Assembly (NCBI GenBank): GCA_034008185.1
Contig: CM067081.1
Span: 88,246,765 to 88,310,764, forward strand
DNA length: 64,000 bases
Direction of reading: 5' to 3'
DNA from: Gorsachius magnificus
Taxonomy: Eukaryota > Chordata > Aves > Pelecaniformes > Ardeidae
In this document: positions 61,549-64,000 of the stretch, one piece after another
Layout of the letters: every line of letters starts with the position of its first letter
Position numbering within the stretch: position 1 is the first letter of the stretch
Program-made: the position numbers and the translations under genes
Notes under the pieces: generated by a model
The model's database searches: none
Told to the model about the DNA's origin: nothing
The model's input: the letters and a program-made list of their open reading frames with translations, nothing else

Positions 61549-64000
61549 GTAACTATCTCCTATCTCCTCTCTCTTTCTTTTGTGTGTTTGTGCCTCCCTG
61601 ATGCATTTCCCAGCAAGCAGAGAAGCATCACTGCATGGCTCCCGGTGCCTCCTCCCTGCAACGCTGTCACATGCCAAATCCAGGCGGCCTCTTTTCCTAA
61701 ACAGTTTGTACCGCGCCGGGACGTTAAACCCATGCCTGGGGCTCCGGCATGGCATAACGCCCTGCCGTAGGATGCGGGGCCCGCGCGGTAGCGAGGAAGA
61801 AAGGGGTGCGAGTGCCGTGCCGAGGGGGAGCCCCGCTGCTGCTTCCCTGTGGATGTGTGGTTCTGGTTTCGGTGGCCTGCGTCGGAGGGAAGGCTTTGCA
61901 GAGGTCTCCGTGCCGCGATGACAGCGCCAGCTCTTGCCGGCACATCGGAGGGGCCGCGCGCGTTGGGCGTGCAGAGAGCGCTGGCTTCTCCGGCGAGCGG
62001 AGCGGTGCTGCCCTGGCCTGGCAGGTGCCTGCCCGTGGGGTAAGGGCGGTGGTCGGTTCTGGGTCGCGTTTCTCCTGAAGCCCCTGTGTCGGCTGAGCGA
62101 GCGCAGGGAGGGTTTCACGGCCCTAGGGTGGAGAGCTTTGCCTCCCCCGGTCGGGGTGGACCTGCTGGGCTAGTGCCAGCTCACCCCTGGCCAAGGGCTA
62201 CGGAGGGAAGCGGCACTGGCCGCTCCCTGGCTCCGGTGCCAACAGAGGCATCCTCATCTCCCCGGTTTACGTACCACCTTCACTCACTGTGGGGTACAGG
62301 GTGGTTTTGTTTTGGTTCATTTTCCTTGAGGGTAGGAGAGAGGAGGAGAGAAGGGCGGTCTGCTTGCTCCCAACGCAAAATCAGTGCCCTCTCCTGTTGG
62401 CACCAGGGTGTTCATGGGGCCGCTGCGTGCTGTATCTGAACAGGCGGGAGGGCTTCACGGAAGACAAAATGAGAGCTCTGGAGAGTTCACAGCCTCTTTG
62501 TTTGTGTTTGGTTCATAACCAGTGTGAAAAGCTTTGTGCGCTGTAGGTGTTTAATACGTCCTCGTTCACGCCATTATTCATTTGTGGAGAATAATACATG
62601 CATTGATTTGATCACAGCTTCCCCAGCTGAAAATCAGTGCTCAGTAATACTTCAGGTTTCAAGTGCAAGAGTGTCTCCCCTGACTTAGTCACACCGTGTA
62701 GTGACATGGCACGTTTCAGCATAGCTATTTTTATATCCAGCGCCAGGTTCCTATGCCATGCCCGTACTGTAGCCGTGGTATTGTTGTGCTTTAATTAAAG
62801 ACTATGCTTCAGTGCATCGCACTACCAGTTAATGTACAGAATATATTCAGTGACAGAGAGAATTCAGCTACGTTACGTCAGCTCTCATTTTCAGATGACA
62901 TCCATGAAAATTAAACCATATCCTCATCAGCACGAGAAAGTCAGAGTCAAAAGAAGGCTAACTCTCTGGCCTGAGTCTTTGGTTTCATCTGGGGGGTTTT
63001 ATGCCCATGTATGTATTACAAAATTCAGTTCCTCAAACCAAGTAGTGTATATTACATCTAATATTACATAGGAGGGAATTAATATTACATAGGAGGGAAT
63101 TTCCAGATGTGTTGCAAGAGTAGTAGAAAAGCAGTCTAAAGTCCAGCCATAAGAAATGAAAAGTACCTGGGGAAAGCAACTCAAAAACAGGAAATAATAG
63201 CTCCATTTAGGGATTAAAGCATCTGCTCGCTGGGACAACCTTTCAGATCTCGAATTCACTAATAGTGATTATGCTGAGACTTGAAATCCTTGAAGCCTTA
63301 CAGATAACTATGAAAAGTTTCACACTTCTATTTTAGTGCTCCTTTAACTGCCAAGCTCTATAGCCAACCCTGCTTTTCTTTTCCTTTTTTTTTTCTCTGA
63401 GGGTTTTTTTTGGTCTTGCTTAGTTGAAGTATTCCACTCTTAAAAGGAGTAAGTTTCAAATATGTAGCTCAGCTCTCACTGTGAACAAGTCAAGACAGAG
63501 CAGCCAAGTTCGTGCGAATCTTGCCTGCTTTCCCAGCTGCATAAAACCTCCCGAGGGACAGGAATATCAACAGGTGAACAGAAGGCACTGAAGACATTCT
63601 GGAGTTTTTAATGAGAACTGCTTTAAGCCAGCAGATAGCTAGAAAGGCAGGGTTTCCTGAAAGATTCAGCCTGCGTTTCAAAATTGGTTTCATGCCTGTA
63701 TGTTGGTTTGCTTGTAAAGGATGGTTTAACTCAAAGTAACTGAAGGCTAGAGACACCAACTGCCCTCTGTTATAGCCCGCTGAACTACTTCCACTTAATT
63801 TCAGTGACCATCAAATTAGATCATAGATTAACTGACCTTTAGGTAGCTAAAGGATTCCTGGCTTACAGTGGAGCCCTGTAGCTATTACTCATAATCTCAT
63901 GGCTAAAAGCAAAAATTAGGTAGAAAAATTGATTACACTGGACACATTTCAGGCAAGGCCTCTTTACTAGTATAAATCATTAGCGAAGTTTCCCCAGTTT
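61549..64000 (+). other. PTCHD1 intron 2, partial (phase 1)
   Basis: Donor GTAACT at 61549; no acceptor or third coding exon is reached before the window ends. A CpG-richer patch occupies about 61700-62120. A 21-bp tandem duplication lies at 63059-63100. Otherwise I see no gene, RNA or transposable element. The missing exon should encode the remaining roughly 550 residues, including TM5 to TM12 and the C-terminal PDZ-binding tail known in the family. Confidence 0.85.
63059..63100. repeat. 21-bp exact tandem duplication
   Basis: The 21-base unit TAATATTACATAGGAGGGAA plus T occurs twice head to tail with no mismatch. It is a simple, probably recent, replication-slippage duplication within intron 2. 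Confidence 0.9.

Noticed and set aside
1..64000. Search for CRISPR arrays, phage genes, toxin-antitoxin pairs, operons, tRNA or rRNA genes
   Set aside because: None seen. The window is vertebrate chromosomal DNA with introns, CR1 LINEs and CpG islands.
1..64000. Endogenous retroviral sequence
   Set aside because: No paired long terminal repeats, primer-binding site or retroviral gag/pol/env-like frame was recognised. The reverse-transcriptase sequence present is CR1 LINE.

Overview
The window looks like a piece of a bird chromosome: intron-containing DNA, sparse repeats dominated by CR1 LINEs with the typical octamer-like 3' tail (repeats of ATTCTATG), a few very old MIR-like SINE relics, and two CpG islands. 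There is nothing prokaryotic: no operons, no phage, no CRISPR. A crocodilian or turtle cannot be strictly excluded, but the low repeat density and young CR1 copies fit a bird best.

The only protein-coding gene I can support is PTCHD1 (patched domain-containing 1) on the + strand. Exon 1 (47421-47771, from the conserved start) sits in a large CpG island at about 46.06-47.96 kb. Exon 2 is 60888-61548, after a 13.1 kb phase-0 intron. A phase-1 intron then runs off the right end of the window. Both splice junctions are canonical and the reading frame is intact. About 337 of the roughly 888 residues usual for the family are present; the third coding exon must lie beyond base 64000.

Positions 1 to about 46 kb are gene-desert-like flank with no convincing coding sequence. 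It holds CR1 fragments (6.7, 11.8, 13.6-16.05, 17.1, 22.3 and 40.0 kb), including a nested cluster in which an old CR1 is split by two later insertions; three MIR-like relics (26.9, 32.3, 39.3 kb); a microsatellite cluster at 34.37-34.87 kb; and a second, orphan CpG island at 35.09-35.68 kb, about 12 kb upstream of exon 1. That island could be a promoter for a non-coding RNA or an alternative PTCHD1 5' exon. A block at 24.31-24.72 kb keeps many CpGs at moderate GC content and is the best candidate distal regulatory element.

I did not find a new multi-gene system. The observations most worth following are in the PTCHD1 promoter and 5' region: an in-frame upstream ATG, CGG repeats, a perfect 12-bp inverted repeat and the orphan CpG island. 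The nested and near-identical young CR1 copies come next.
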